From Parachlamydiales bacterium (lineage in GTDB: Bacteria > Chlamydiota > Chlamydiia > Chlamydiales > Rhabdochlamydiaceae), in contig JAHFTQ010000011.1 of assembly GCA_023265455.1 (NCBI GenBank), positions 1 through 64,000 of the forward strand: a DNA stretch of 64,000 bases, in the 5' to 3' direction. Shown here one piece after another: positions 25,540 through 35,085 of this stretch. Made by a program: the position numbers and the translations under genes. The stretch's first letter is position 1, and each line of letters begins with the position of its first letter. Below the pieces are notes generated by a model. That model did not search any database. It was not told the origin of the DNA and saw only the letters and a program-made list of their open reading frames with translations.

Positions 25540-27246
25540 ATGGCCACAGTAGTGTTAGGACCTTTAACCCCGCGTTTTGCAATTTTCAATCCTTCAAGAG
25601 CCTCGACTCTATTAGTCATTATCGAGAAGCTTTGGTTTGCTCTTTGTGCGACCTACTGCGTTGACAGGCTTTATCGAGCTTACCAAGTCACCCATCACGC
25701 CCCCTCTTCTCTACTGGATAGCGACCTCAAGCTCGTGAAGTGCAAGGCGCTCCTTAACGAATTTAATGAGAAAAAGGACTTGGCTCTATTGAGCGCATGT
25801 GAAACCCTGCTAGGTTCCATTAGCGATAAAAAAAACCTCGAAAAACAAGGCATTTTGCTGGATCTAGTTAAATACCATTCATCCCAGAATCCAGACCGTG
25901 CTTATGAATTCGCCCAGCAATTGACATCCGCTCACGCTCTATTGGATGCTGCTGAGCAGATTAAAAAAGACCACCCCACTTTTGATACTGAGAAACTTGC
26001 TTCACTTCTGGTGAGGGCCTACGTCACCCGCCCTAGCACGGAACTTAGTATTCCTCACTTGGACTTCAGCTTTTATCTAAAGATGGCTAAAGCCTTTTAT
26101 TCTCTTGGAAAAATGGATTTAAGGGATCAAGCTTTTGCAAAAGCTACCGCTATTTTACCCTCTTTGAACCTTGTTACATCTTTTTGCGAAACAGCTCGCT
26201 GTTGCCAAGAAATTGGAGTGCAAGAGAAAGTTGATGGCTACCTAGCTGAAGCTGAAAAATTATGCACAGGTGATTCAATTAGCGCCTATCTAACTTTAGC
26301 CAATACTTTCTTCTTCCTTTCAAAATTTGATAAAATGGATGAAATAATAGACAAACTCATAAAGCATTTATCTAACAGCAATAACATTATAATTAAGACA
26401 CAAAAACTCCCTCAACTAGCCAAACTCTTAGATGAAATTAGAGCGAACAATACGTGCACCTCTAAGCACAAGACTTTTTTTCAGGGGGCTTTTATCTTAG
26501 ATATTTTTAATTTTGTCCAAGACCCTTCAGACAAAACTCCCACAGGGCGAGCTGAAGCCTACCTTAATCTAGCCGAGACCTATCAATCTCTTGGCAATGA
26601 GCCCCGGGTAAATGAAGCTACAAGCTTGGCCTTTAAAGAGATTGAAAAAGTGGTGCGGGACCCCCAAATTTCCATTGCGACTAAAGAGAGCCTACTCCTA
26701 GTCGCCTTCAGTTATAAGAATGTTCCTGACACGTTTTTTGATCTTGTAAAGCCCTTTGAGAGGTTGCGTGAACTCCCCTTCCGTATGCAAGGAAATACCC
26801 TGACTCTGTACAATGAAAAAATGAAAGGCCAGGCCCGGCACCAAGCTTGGTTTGAGGGTTATTTCAAGCGTATTACGGATGCCAAAGCAACAGCTTACGA
26901 TAAAATTAAAGAACTGACCAAAGGCATAGACCAAAATTCTTTCACGCCTGAACAGACAAAAACCTTACTTGAAACGGCCGAGCAGCTGCTCCCTCAAGTT
27001 GACCCCCTTTTCCGCGCACTTGCCACTGCTGATGTTGCTCAAGGATATTTGCAAGTGGATAGACAAAAGAGCTACCAACTTCTTGACGCTTATGAAAGCT
27101 GGGTAGTTACTCGAAAAAGAACAAGGCTTCTTACCACTGCCGTTGCAACTCTAGTTTTCATGGGCATCTCCTGGGCTTATCCCCGGACTATTCCTGGGCT
27201 TGCATCAGCATTTGGATTAATGCAAAGCCTTCTGTATTGCCGTTAA
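25540..27246 (+). CDS. Helical-repeat membrane-anchored protein, tandem paralogue 1
   Basis: The 568-residue protein is framed by two hydrophobic segments: an N-terminal one (about 22-42, with TYCVDRLYRAYQV after it) and a C-terminal one (TTAVATLVFMGISWAYPRT). The middle consists of TPR-like helix pairs (for example SAYLTLANTFFFL, RAEAYLNLAETYQSLG, ATADVAQGYLQVD). Both ends are highly conserved with the next two genes while the middle varies. GGGAGAG precedes the start. The function is unknown; TPR-type repeats mediate protein contacts. Confidence 0.75.
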   Translation: MATVVLGPLTPRFAIFNPSRASTLLVIIEKLWFALCATYCVDRLYRAYQVTHHAPSSLLDSDLKLVKCKALLNEFNEKKDLALLSACETLLGSISDKKNLEKQGILLDLVKYHSSQNPDRAYEFAQQLTSAHALLDAAEQIKKDHPTFDTEKLASLLVRAYVTRPSTELSIPHLDFSFYLKMAKAFYSLGKMDLRDQAFAKATAILPSLNLVTSFCETARCCQEIGVQEKVDGYLAEAEKLCTGDSISAYLTLANTFFFLSKFDKMDEIIDKLIKHLSNSNNIIIKTQKLPQLAKLLDEIRANNTCTSKHKTFFQGAFILDIFNFVQDPSDKTPTGRAEAYLNLAETYQSLGNEPRVNEATSLAFKEIEKVVRDPQISIATKESLLLVAFSYKNVPDTFFDLVKPFERLRELPFRMQGNTLTLYNEKMKGQARHQAWFEGYFKRITDAKATAYDKIKELTKGIDQNSFTPEQTKTLLETAEQLLPQVDPLFRALATADVAQGYLQVDRQKSYQLLDAYESWVVTRKRTRLLTTAVATLVFMGISWAYPRTIPGLASAFGLMQSLLYCR

Positions 27247-27293
27247 GTCCATCAGCATGCTAAAATTTTGCTTCCAATAGGAGAGTGATCAAG

Positions 27294-28997
27294 ATGGCCA
27301 CAGCAGCGTTAGGACCTTTAAGTGCACGTTTTGCAATTTTCAATCCTTCAAGAGTCTCGACTCTATTAACCGTGATCCACAAGCTCTGGCTTGCCGCTGG
27401 TGCTACTTACTGCGTTGACAGGCTTTACCGAGCTTACCAAGTCCACTATCACCCACAGCCTAAGCTATTATTGGATAATAACCTCAAGCTCATAAAGTAT
27501 ATGACGACAATTAAAGGAGGTATATCGTCACCTCGCTTGGATGAATGTGAAAACCAAAAGTCTTTTAAGAACCCAGCCGCTCTGCTGGAGATTGTTAAAT
27601 GCTGTGCATCAAATAGCTGTATAGACAAGGCTTTCATATTCGCTAAGAAGCTGTCATCGGGTGAAGATCTACTCAATGCTGCTCAACTGATCAGAAACAA
27701 CCCCGTTTCCACCTTCGCTAAATATATAAATGAACTTGTTACACTTCTAACTAACGCCCTAAACACGGGACCTAGCTCTGGGGTTCCTGAGGCCAATTTC
27801 ACCTTTTACCTAGATCTTGCTAAAGCCTTTCATTCTCTCAGAAAAATGTCTTTAAGAGACCAAGCTTTTTCGCAAGCTACCACTATTTTACCCTCTTTGA
27901 ACCTTGTTACATCTTTTTGTGAAACAGCTGGGTATTGCCGAGAATTTGGAATGGAAGAGAAAGTTAATAACTATCTATCTGAAGCTGAAGACTTATGCGC
28001 AGAGGAGATGCTTCCCGCTGATTTAATCAGCGCCTATCTAACTTTAGCCAATACTTTCTTCTTTCTTTTAACTCCTGATAAAAAAGAATTTTACCTTAAG
28101 AAAATGGATCTAATGATAGATAAAGTCTTAGAGCAACTATCTAACAATCAAAATGTTATAATTAAGACACAAAACCTCCCCCGATTAGCTACCTTCTTAG
28201 AAAAGATTACAGGTTCTGACTCGAAACACGAGTATTGCGACACTGTGGATTTATTGACAAAAACTCATGGCTTTGTTTTCAACAACGCAACAACTTCTTG
28301 TGAGCGAGCTGAAGCTTATTTTAGCCTAGCTGCATCCGCCCAAATTTTTGGCTATGAGAGCAGTACACAAGAATACACTCTCAACGCCTATTCTGAGCTT
28401 GAAAAAGTCGTGCAAGACTCCTCTATTGCCCTCAATGTTAAAAAAAACCTACTCCTAAAAGCTTTCGATTATGAGAGTCTTCATGACAAGCTTTTTGACC
28501 TTGTACAAAAACACGAAGACTTACGTGAACTCCCCTTCCGCATAGGAAATACCCTGAATCCACTCAACGAAAAAATGAAAGGCCAGGCCAGACACCAGGC
28601 TTGGTTTGATGGCTATTTTCAAAAAATTAAAGATGCCCAAATAACCCCCAAAGAAAAAATTACAGAGTTGACTGTGGGCACAGACAATCAAAATTATTTC
28701 ACACCTAAACAGATAAAAATCTTACTCGAAGCTGCCGAGTCGCTGCTCTCTCAAGTGAGGCCCTCTCAGCGTGCAGAAGCCACCGCTAAGATTGCTAAAG
28801 GATATTTACACATAGATGTGCTAGCAAATACCTTTGCCCTTTTCCACGCTTATGAAAAGTGGTTGGCTCCTCTGGAAACAAAAAAGCTCGTTACCACTGC
28901 CGTTGCAACTCTAGTTTTCATGGGCATCTCCTGGGTATATCCCCGGACAACGCCCTTTCTCGGAGCCACTTTAGGACTAGTACATCGCTTTCTGTAA
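27294..28997 (+). CDS. Helical-repeat membrane-anchored protein, tandem paralogue 2
   Basis: A GTG at 27285 is in frame, but the ATG at 27294 corresponds to the start of paralogue 1 and has better spacing from AGGAGAG; it gives 567 residues. The layout is the same: conserved N-terminal anchor (RFAIFNPSRVSTLL), TPR-like middle and conserved C-terminal anchor (VATLVFMGISWVYPRTTPFLG). The middle shares blocks such as LPSLNLVTSFCETAG and KMKGQARHQAWF with paralogue 1, and is diverged elsewhere. The intergenic leader (about 45 bp) is also conserved among the three genes. Confidence 0.75.
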   Translation: MATAALGPLSARFAIFNPSRVSTLLTVIHKLWLAAGATYCVDRLYRAYQVHYHPQPKLLLDNNLKLIKYMTTIKGGISSPRLDECENQKSFKNPAALLEIVKCCASNSCIDKAFIFAKKLSSGEDLLNAAQLIRNNPVSTFAKYINELVTLLTNALNTGPSSGVPEANFTFYLDLAKAFHSLRKMSLRDQAFSQATTILPSLNLVTSFCETAGYCREFGMEEKVNNYLSEAEDLCAEEMLPADLISAYLTLANTFFFLLTPDKKEFYLKKMDLMIDKVLEQLSNNQNVIIKTQNLPRLATFLEKITGSDSKHEYCDTVDLLTKTHGFVFNNATTSCERAEAYFSLAASAQIFGYESSTQEYTLNAYSELEKVVQDSSIALNVKKNLLLKAFDYESLHDKLFDLVQKHEDLRELPFRIGNTLNPLNEKMKGQARHQAWFDGYFQKIKDAQITPKEKITELTVGTDNQNYFTPKQIKILLEAAESLLSQVRPSQRAEATAKIAKGYLHIDVLANTFALFHAYEKWLAPLETKKLVTTAVATLVFMGISWVYPRTTPFLGATLGLVHRFL

Positions 28998-29059
28998 AGC
29001 GATTGCCGTTAAGTCCACCCGCATGTTAAATTTTACTTCTCAATAGGAGAGTGATCAAG

Positions 29060-30742
29060 ATGGCCACAGTAACTTTGGGACCTTCAAGCACACGCTTTGC
29101 AATTTTCGATACTTCCAAAACTTCGACTCTACTAGCCACGATCCACAAGCTCTGGCTTGTCATTAGCGCTACCTACTGCGTTGAAAGGGTCTATCGAGCT
29201 TTCCATCACTCCCCCTCTGCTCTATTACCTAGCGACCTCAAGCTCGTTAAGTGCAGGGCAATTCTTGACGAATTTAAAGAGAAAAGGGATGCAAATCGGC
29301 TACCTGAATGTGAAGCTCTGCTCAATTCCATAAGCGCCGAACACTCCTTTAAAAAACAGGATATTTTGCTGGATCTAGTGAAGCTCTATTCTTCAATGCA
29401 GAGCCCCGATCAAGCTTATGCATTTGCTCTGCAATTGACCTCTGCAGATAATTTGTTGGATATGGCCCTACTGATCTACAAAGAGAATCCCAGTTTTAAT
29501 CCTGGAAAATTCGCTTCCCTTCTAACTCAAGCCTACAACACCGGCATTGAGCAGTCAGCGGACCCTCTCCGGGAAATCCGATTTTTTCAAAAATTTGCCA
29601 AAGACTGTATTCCCATTGGAGAATATGGTCGCATGCAGCAAGCTCTTTCAAGAGCTGATCATCTCCTAACTTCCTTTACAGATCCTAGCCAGATTATCCA
29701 TCAGATTAAATTCCGCTGTGTCCAAGCAGAATGTTATCAGGAAAATGGGGATACAGAAATATCCGCGGCCACCCTAAAAACTGCTCAAAAATTATGCACA
29801 GAGGACATGCCCACCGCTGATTTAATCGAAGCCCATTTAACTTTAGCAAATACGTTTTTCTCCATTGGTAATGATAAAGAGATGAAGAGTGAGCTCAAGC
29901 AAGCCATGGACCTATCCTCCCAGCATCAAATTGAAACAAACTGTCTTCCAAAATTAGCAGCCCTCATAACAAAAATTAACACCATGGATTCTTCTGTGAA
30001 GGACTTCTTCGAAAAAGCTTTCAATTTTATCCAGAGCTCCACGGACCCCATATATCGAGCGCACGCTTATTTAAAGCTTGCTGCTGCCTACCGCAAACTT
30101 GGCAAACAGAGCCTCATGAACCAAACCTCTGCTTTAGCCTTTGAAGAGATTAAAAACGTCCCCAATACAGGAGCAGGGGATAAAAAGCTCTTGCTCTTAG
30201 AGGTGGGTGATTTTTATCGAAGCGAGCCCGACAAGCTTCCTCCGGTGATAGAATTGCTCCAAACATCCTGTGAACAATCCGTCTTCGATAACTATTTCAT
30301 TGTTAAATTTTCTGAAACCCTGAAAGGTCAAGATAGACAAGACGAATGGTTTCGTACATTTGTTCTAAGACTTAAAACTCAGTTTCATCTCAATAACACA
30401 CCCGCGCATGATAGGATTAGACAGCTGATAAGCCTTCACCCTAAAGCTTTCACACCTGAACAGACAAAACTCTTGCTGGAAGAAGCGGAAGATAGATTCT
30501 CTCAAGTAGAGCCCGCTCACTGTGCAGAGGCCACTGCTGATATTGCTAAAGGCTATTTACAAGTGGATAGACAAAAGAGCTACGCCCTTCTTGACGCTTA
30601 TGAAAAAGAGGTGGTTTCTCGGGAAACAAAAAAGCTCATTGCCACTGCCGTTGCAACTCTGGTTTTCATGGGCATCTCCTGGGTATATCCCCGGACAACG
30701 CCCTTTCTTGGAGCAGCTTTAGTGGTGCAGCGCTTTCTGTAA
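29060..30742 (+). CDS. Helical-repeat membrane-anchored protein, tandem paralogue 3
   Basis: Start chosen at ATG 29060 by comparison with paralogue 1 (560 residues). The N-terminal anchor and C-terminal anchor are again conserved, and the last 110 bases are nearly identical in DNA to paralogue 2, pointing to gene conversion. The centre is the most diverged of the three, with clear TPR-like units (CVQAECYQENGDTEISAATL, AHAYLKLAAAYRKLGKQ). Its 3' end overlaps the convergent ileS gene by 24 bases; a CGCTTTCTGTAAAGCG hairpin sits at the junction and recurs after paralogue 2. Confidence 0.75.
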   Translation: MATVTLGPSSTRFAIFDTSKTSTLLATIHKLWLVISATYCVERVYRAFHHSPSALLPSDLKLVKCRAILDEFKEKRDANRLPECEALLNSISAEHSFKKQDILLDLVKLYSSMQSPDQAYAFALQLTSADNLLDMALLIYKENPSFNPGKFASLLTQAYNTGIEQSADPLREIRFFQKFAKDCIPIGEYGRMQQALSRADHLLTSFTDPSQIIHQIKFRCVQAECYQENGDTEISAATLKTAQKLCTEDMPTADLIEAHLTLANTFFSIGNDKEMKSELKQAMDLSSQHQIETNCLPKLAALITKINTMDSSVKDFFEKAFNFIQSSTDPIYRAHAYLKLAAAYRKLGKQSLMNQTSALAFEEIKNVPNTGAGDKKLLLLEVGDFYRSEPDKLPPVIELLQTSCEQSVFDNYFIVKFSETLKGQDRQDEWFRTFVLRLKTQFHLNNTPAHDRIRQLISLHPKAFTPEQTKLLLEEAEDRFSQVEPAHCAEATADIAKGYLQVDRQKSYALLDAYEKEVVSRETKKLIATAVATLVFMGISWVYPRTTPFLGAALVVQRFL

Positions 30743-33700
30743 AGCGATCACGGTCGGATGGCCGTTGATGTCCCACGCCTCTCCTTGACAGGACTCAAAG
30801 GAGAAGCTTGAGGCCAGCACTTCGTGACAAATGTAGTCGCGATGCTGCTCAAACGCTGTTTTGACCTCAGAAGAGCTTTGCACTTTCAGATGAATGCGGT
30901 CTGTGACTGCAAAATTGATCTCACGCCTCATCGTATTGATTTTGTTGACGAGCTCGCGTGCAATCCCCTCAATGACCAGCTCTTCATTTAACTGAGTATC
31001 GAGGGCTACGGTGATCTCCCCTTCCGTGAAGGCAATTACGCCTTCTTTGACTTTACGTTCAACGGCGACATCTTCCGGAGTGATCTCAAGACTTTCTCCC
31101 TCTACACGTAGCGTAATGGCTTTGCCATCTAAGAGAGTTTTAAGATCGGCTGCAGGAAGTTTTTCAATCACTTTTTGCACAGCATTCATTAGCTTGCCGA
31201 CTTTTTTTCCTAAAATGCGGAAGTTAGGCTTAGCATGCAAGCTCACAAATGCCGTCTCGTCACTATGCAGCTGAACCTCTTTTACATTGAGCTCTTCAGC
31301 AACTAGTAGCTGATGCCGCTCTAGAGCTGAAAGTTTTTCAGAATTTCCACAGATCAGATGGGCCTTTGCAAGGGGCTGGCGGACTTTAAGTTTGTTGTCT
31401 TTGCGCAGCGCATGTCCAATGCTCACGACCGCTTGCACGCTCTCCATCTCTTTTTCCAGTTGGGGATCACGCAATTTGTTCTGACAGGTCGGAAAAGAGC
31501 AGAGGTGCACAGACATCGGCTCGCCTTTCTGAAAAAGCTGCTGATAGATCGCATCGCTCAGAAACGGCACAAAAGGAGCCATAACCTTCACTAGAGTCAG
31601 TAAGACGGTATAAAGCGTCTCAAACGCCTCTTGTCTGTCACGGGTTGCCTCTTCCGACCAAAAACGTCCCCGACTGCGACGGATGTACCAGTCGGTCAAC
31701 TGGTCAATAAATCCCACTAAGGGCTGAACAGCTGCCTGGAGCTCATAGGCCATCATCTTGTCTTTCACTTCCTGCACAAGCTTTTGTGTCAGCGACAAAA
31801 TCCACCGGTCGATATCGGCTTTAGGTGCATCGAAATGACCCTGAGGTTTCCAGTCATAAATTTTGGCATAGGTCGCTAAGAACACATAACAGTTCCAAAG
31901 AGGAATGAGTGCTTGTCGAAGCCCCAATTCAACTCCCTTAGCAGAAAATCTCAGGTCGTCAGCCAGCACAGCCGGACTGTTTAAAAGATAAAGTCGTACG
32001 GCATCAGCGCCAAATTTATCAATGACAGCTCCCGGCTCTGGATAGTTTTTGAGCCGCTTAGACATCTTCGTGCCATCTTCTGCTAGAATAATGCCGTTCA
32101 CAATGACATTTTTAAAGGCAGGTTTATCAAAAAGTGCAACAGCGAGCACATGGAGTGTATAAAACCAGCCCCGCGTTTGATCGAGCCCTTCTCCAATGAA
32201 GTCAGCGGGAAATGCTTTAAGTGTCTCTTCTTTATGCTCGAAGGGGAAGTGGTTTTGCGCATACGGCATAGATCCCGACTCAAACCAACAATCAAACACT
32301 TCGGGAATTCTCCGAAAGGTCTTGCCCTTTTCGACAAATATCAAATCATCGATGTGGTGGCGGTGAAGATCAAGAATCTCTTTGCCGATTTTTTCTTCTA
32401 GCTCTTTAACGCTCGCTATCACCCGAATCTCACCCTCTTCGTTTCTCCACAAAGGAATCGGCGTTCCCCAATAGCGATTGCGAGAAATCGCCCAATCCCT
32501 AGCATTTTCTAGCCACTTGCCAAAACGGCCTTCTTTGAGGTGATCGGGAACCCAATGAATCTCTTGATTAGCGTCGAGAAGTTTATCTTTTAGTTTTTCT
32601 ACAGCCACGAACCACGTCCGGACTGCTTTGTAAATCAACGGAGTGTCAGATCTCCAGCAAAACGGATAACGGTGATGAATCTGGCCATGGTGGATGACTT
32701 TCTTCTCTTCTTTCAAACGACGGATAATTTCTTTATCAGCATCCTTGACAAATTGACCTTGGTACTCAGGAACTTCTTCTGTAAAACGGCCATTTTGATC
32801 CACGGGACAGACAGGCTCAATGCCCTCTCTTTGACAGACAAAAAAATCGGACTCTCCAAAAGCGGGAGCCAGATGAACAATCCCGGTGCCGTCTTCGATC
32901 GTGACAAATTCATCGACTAGTACACGAAACGCGTTCACATCTTTGAAATAAGGGAAAAGTGGGACGTACCGCTTTCCCTTCAGCTCTTTTCCTTTAAAAA
33001 CCTTAAGCACTTCGTATTCTTTGAAATGAGCCGCCAGGCGTGCCTCTGCCAGAATGTAAATTTTACCCGATGTCCGGATCTTCACGTACTCGAGTTCAGG
33101 ATGCACAGCCACTGCCAGGTTGGAAGGGAGCGTCCAAGGTGTTGTCGTCCACGCCACTAAAGAAACTTCAGGCTCGTCCTCCAGCTGAAACGCCACAACA
33201 AGCGACGGATCATCGACATCTCGGTAGTTCAGGTTCGCTTCAAAGTTCGAAAGAGGCGTTCCCAGCTTTGCTGAAAACGGCATCACTTTAAAACCTTCGT
33301 AAATGAGTCCCTTTTTGTAAAGCTCACCAAAGACCCACCACACCGACTCCATAAACGATTTATCCATCGTCTTGTACGTCTTTCGAAAATCGACCCACCG
33401 CCCCATCCGGTCGACGGTCTTTTCCCACTCCTGCGTATATCTTAAAACGATGCTACGGCACTCTTCGTTGAATTTCCCAATTCCAAACTGCTCAATGGCA
33501 GGAGCTCCCGAGAGTTCTTGAGCTTTTTCAATCTCATTTTCGACAGGTAGGCCATGACAGTCCCACCCGAACCTGCGAGGCACATGATACCCTTGCATGG
33601 TCCAGAACCTGGGAACCACATCTTTGATTGTCCCTGCTAAAAGGTGGCCATAATGAGGCAGGCCCGTTGCAAACGGGGGCCCATCGTAGAATGTAAACGC

Positions 33701-33814
33701 AGGGCCGTTCTTCGTTCCCTCAAGTGACTTTTGGAAAATGTTTTCACTCTTCCAGAAGGCTAAGATCCTTTCTTCTCGGTGAGCAACTGATTCTCGATCG
33801 TCAATTTCAAACAT
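30719..33814 (-). CDS. ileS: Isoleucyl-tRNA synthetase
   Basis: The 1,031-residue class I synthetase carries the HIGH-type motif HYGH at 54-57 (PPFATGLPHYGHLLAG) and KMSKR near residue 580 (GTKMSKRLKNYPEPG), with the editing domain between them (AWTTTPWTLPSNLAVAV) and an anticodon-binding domain plus long C-terminal extension (TMRREINFAVTDRI). The length fits the 'eukaryote-like' IleS form used by chlamydiae. It charges tRNA-Ile in the cytosol and is essential. A small membrane-protein gene lies two bases upstream on the same strand, so they may be co-transcribed. Confidence 0.97.
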   Translation of the reverse strand: MFEIDDRESVAHREERILAFWKSENIFQKSLEGTKNGPAFTFYDGPPFATGLPHYGHLLAGTIKDVVPRFWTMQGYHVPRRFGWDCHGLPVENEIEKAQELSGAPAIEQFGIGKFNEECRSIVLRYTQEWEKTVDRMGRWVDFRKTYKTMDKSFMESVWWVFGELYKKGLIYEGFKVMPFSAKLGTPLSNFEANLNYRDVDDPSLVVAFQLEDEPEVSLVAWTTTPWTLPSNLAVAVHPELEYVKIRTSGKIYILAEARLAAHFKEYEVLKVFKGKELKGKRYVPLFPYFKDVNAFRVLVDEFVTIEDGTGIVHLAPAFGESDFFVCQREGIEPVCPVDQNGRFTEEVPEYQGQFVKDADKEIIRRLKEEKKVIHHGQIHHRYPFCWRSDTPLIYKAVRTWFVAVEKLKDKLLDANQEIHWVPDHLKEGRFGKWLENARDWAISRNRYWGTPIPLWRNEEGEIRVIASVKELEEKIGKEILDLHRHHIDDLIFVEKGKTFRRIPEVFDCWFESGSMPYAQNHFPFEHKEETLKAFPADFIGEGLDQTRGWFYTLHVLAVALFDKPAFKNVIVNGIILAEDGTKMSKRLKNYPEPGAVIDKFGADAVRLYLLNSPAVLADDLRFSAKGVELGLRQALIPLWNCYVFLATYAKIYDWKPQGHFDAPKADIDRWILSLTQKLVQEVKDKMMAYELQAAVQPLVGFIDQLTDWYIRRSRGRFWSEEATRDRQEAFETLYTVLLTLVKVMAPFVPFLSDAIYQQLFQKGEPMSVHLCSFPTCQNKLRDPQLEKEMESVQAVVSIGHALRKDNKLKVRQPLAKAHLICGNSEKLSALERHQLLVAEELNVKEVQLHSDETAFVSLHAKPNFRILGKKVGKLMNAVQKVIEKLPAADLKTLLDGKAITLRVEGESLEITPEDVAVERKVKEGVIAFTEGEITVALDTQLNEELVIEGIARELVNKINTMRREINFAVTDRIHLKVQSSSEVKTAFEQHRDYICHEVLASSFSFESCQGEAWDINGHPTVIALQKALHH

Positions 33815-33816
33815 GA

Positions 33817-34368
33817 TTAACCTTTGAGTAAGTCATCTATACCTTTACCAACCGCTTTAGCTAACTCACCAGCTCTTTTTTCAAGCTCGTTAGTGACTTG
33901 GGATAGAGTGCAAGGGATGGTGTTGTAAAAAATGACAATCCCGTTGATATGATAGGAAGGCTCGGGCTTTACGATGCCCATGTCCTTTTCTACGATTAAA
34001 GCTTGTAGATTCTTCGGTAGTTCCCTTACCAAACCTGCAGCAGCTTTCTTAATACTATTTGGAATTAAATCCATGGCTTGTTTGGGTACTATTTTGAAAG
34101 ATTCATGGGCGACTTGCCGTACAAACAATGAACATCCTCCTAAAAAAATGGCTTTCCTGGGAGAGAGAATTCCAAAAAAACCAAACACCACGGAAGTCAC
34201 TAAGGCGACTGTGCAACCATTGAAAACACCCACTTTCGCGTTAAAAACATCTGCAAATAGCGTATAGTTATAAGCAATCACAAGATCTTTATCCCGAGGG
34301 GTGGGTTGCGCAACCAAAACGGTAAGAGTCTGATCAAGGAACCGCGCGCAACTCGTTAAAATATTCAT
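33817..34368 (-). CDS. Small membrane protein of unknown function upstream of ileS
   Basis: A 183-residue protein with two closely spaced hydrophobic segments (about 48-70 and 73-88, VALVTSVVFGFFGIL and KAIFLGGCSLFV), resembling an Inc-type hairpin, followed by an amphipathic helical tail with LPKNLQALIVEKDMGIV and HINGIVIFYNTI. No family is recognised. It is in the same direction as ileS and ends two bases before its start. The 243 bp between this gene and the divergent tmRNA hold the promoters of both and no other gene that I can see. Confidence 0.6.
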   Translation of the reverse strand: MNILTSCARFLDQTLTVLVAQPTPRDKDLVIAYNYTLFADVFNAKVGVFNGCTVALVTSVVFGFFGILSPRKAIFLGGCSLFVRQVAHESFKIVPKQAMDLIPNSIKKAAAGLVRELPKNLQALIVEKDMGIVKPEPSYHINGIVIFYNTIPCTLSQVTNELEKRAGELAKAVGKGIDDLLKG

Positions 34369-34598
34369 CTAAAACTCCTATACTTACAGGTTTTTCTAAA
34401 GCCCTTTCCCACTGCTCAACACAAAAAAATTCAATTCGCTGCAGTATAACAATTCCCCGTATTTTCCCCATCCCTTTTCCTAAAGCAATATCTACAGCCC
34501 CCACTAGAATCCAAATTAATCATCTCATTATAAACAACTTACAACATATCCTTCTCCAATTTTTACTTTCCACATGGAAACCTAACTGCTAACTATGG

Positions 34599-34604
34599 TA
34601 AAAT
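34599..34604 (+). promoter_or_regulatory. Probable -10 box of ssrA
   Basis: TAAAAT lies seven bases before the tmRNA 5' end at 34612, the expected position for a sigma-70 type -10 element. No convincing -35 box is visible, as is often true in chlamydiae. Confidence 0.55.
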
Positions 34605-34611
34605 CATAGAC

Positions 34612-34974
34612 GGGGGTGAAAGGCTTCGACTAGGAAACTGAGCACCCGTGGCATGCGGAGGTTGTCAATATCCTCTTAAATCCTATTGGCGAACAATAAT
34701 TGGTGAACATAACGTTGACCTAGAGCTTCAAGCAGCTTAACCGCTTTTGAACTCCGATACCCTAAAGCCTGATCAGGAGCGTTAGAAGTATCGTCATTAA
34801 CCCTGGTGTGGTCCTCCTCTCCGCCTCTTGGAGAAGGGTGCCGAGATTAAATGAGGCACGTGGATCTGAAGTGGGGCGCCTCCCAGCAAGATCTATTAAA
34901 TTTAGGAGGCGATAAGCATGTAGGCACGAGTAGGATGTTTGCTTAGGACGAGAGTTCGAATCTCTCCACCTCCA
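34612..34974 (+). ncRNA. ssrA: tmRNA (10Sa RNA), complete
   Basis: The 5' end GGGGGTGAAAGGCTTCGACTAGG and 3' end GAGAGTTCGAATCTCTCCACCTCCA form the tRNA-Ala-like domain: GGGGGUG pairs with CACCUCC, A is the discriminator, CCA is not encoded, and the T arm is intact. The reading frame resumes after ACAATAATT, by alignment with Chlamydia tmRNA, and encodes GEHNVDLELQAA ending at TAA 34738-34740. tmRNA with SmpB rescues stalled ribosomes and tags the product for proteolysis. The rest forms the pseudoknots. A terminator follows nine bases later. Confidence 0.96.
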
Positions 34975-34982
34975 AGCTCAAT

Positions 34983-35012
34983 AGGCCGGGTCAAATGACC
35001 CGGCCTTTTTTT
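34983..35012 (+). terminator. Rho-independent terminator of ssrA
   Basis: GGCCGGGTCA / TGACCCGGCC hairpin with a three-base loop, followed by seven T. Versions of this same hairpin recur at 42721, 43291 and 47529 beside decayed tmRNA tails. Confidence 0.9.
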
Positions 35013-35085
35013 ATGGTCAAAATTGCCGCACTTCTTGACTGTATCGAGAATGAGTCTTAGAATGGGGGAAAATGGTGTAGCCGTG

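Noticed and set aside
30731..30746. CGCTTTCTGTAAAGCG hairpin as a terminator between paralogue 3 and ileS
   Set aside because: It lies inside both overlapping coding ends and has no T-tract, and the same words recur behind paralogue 2 as part of the duplicated gene end.
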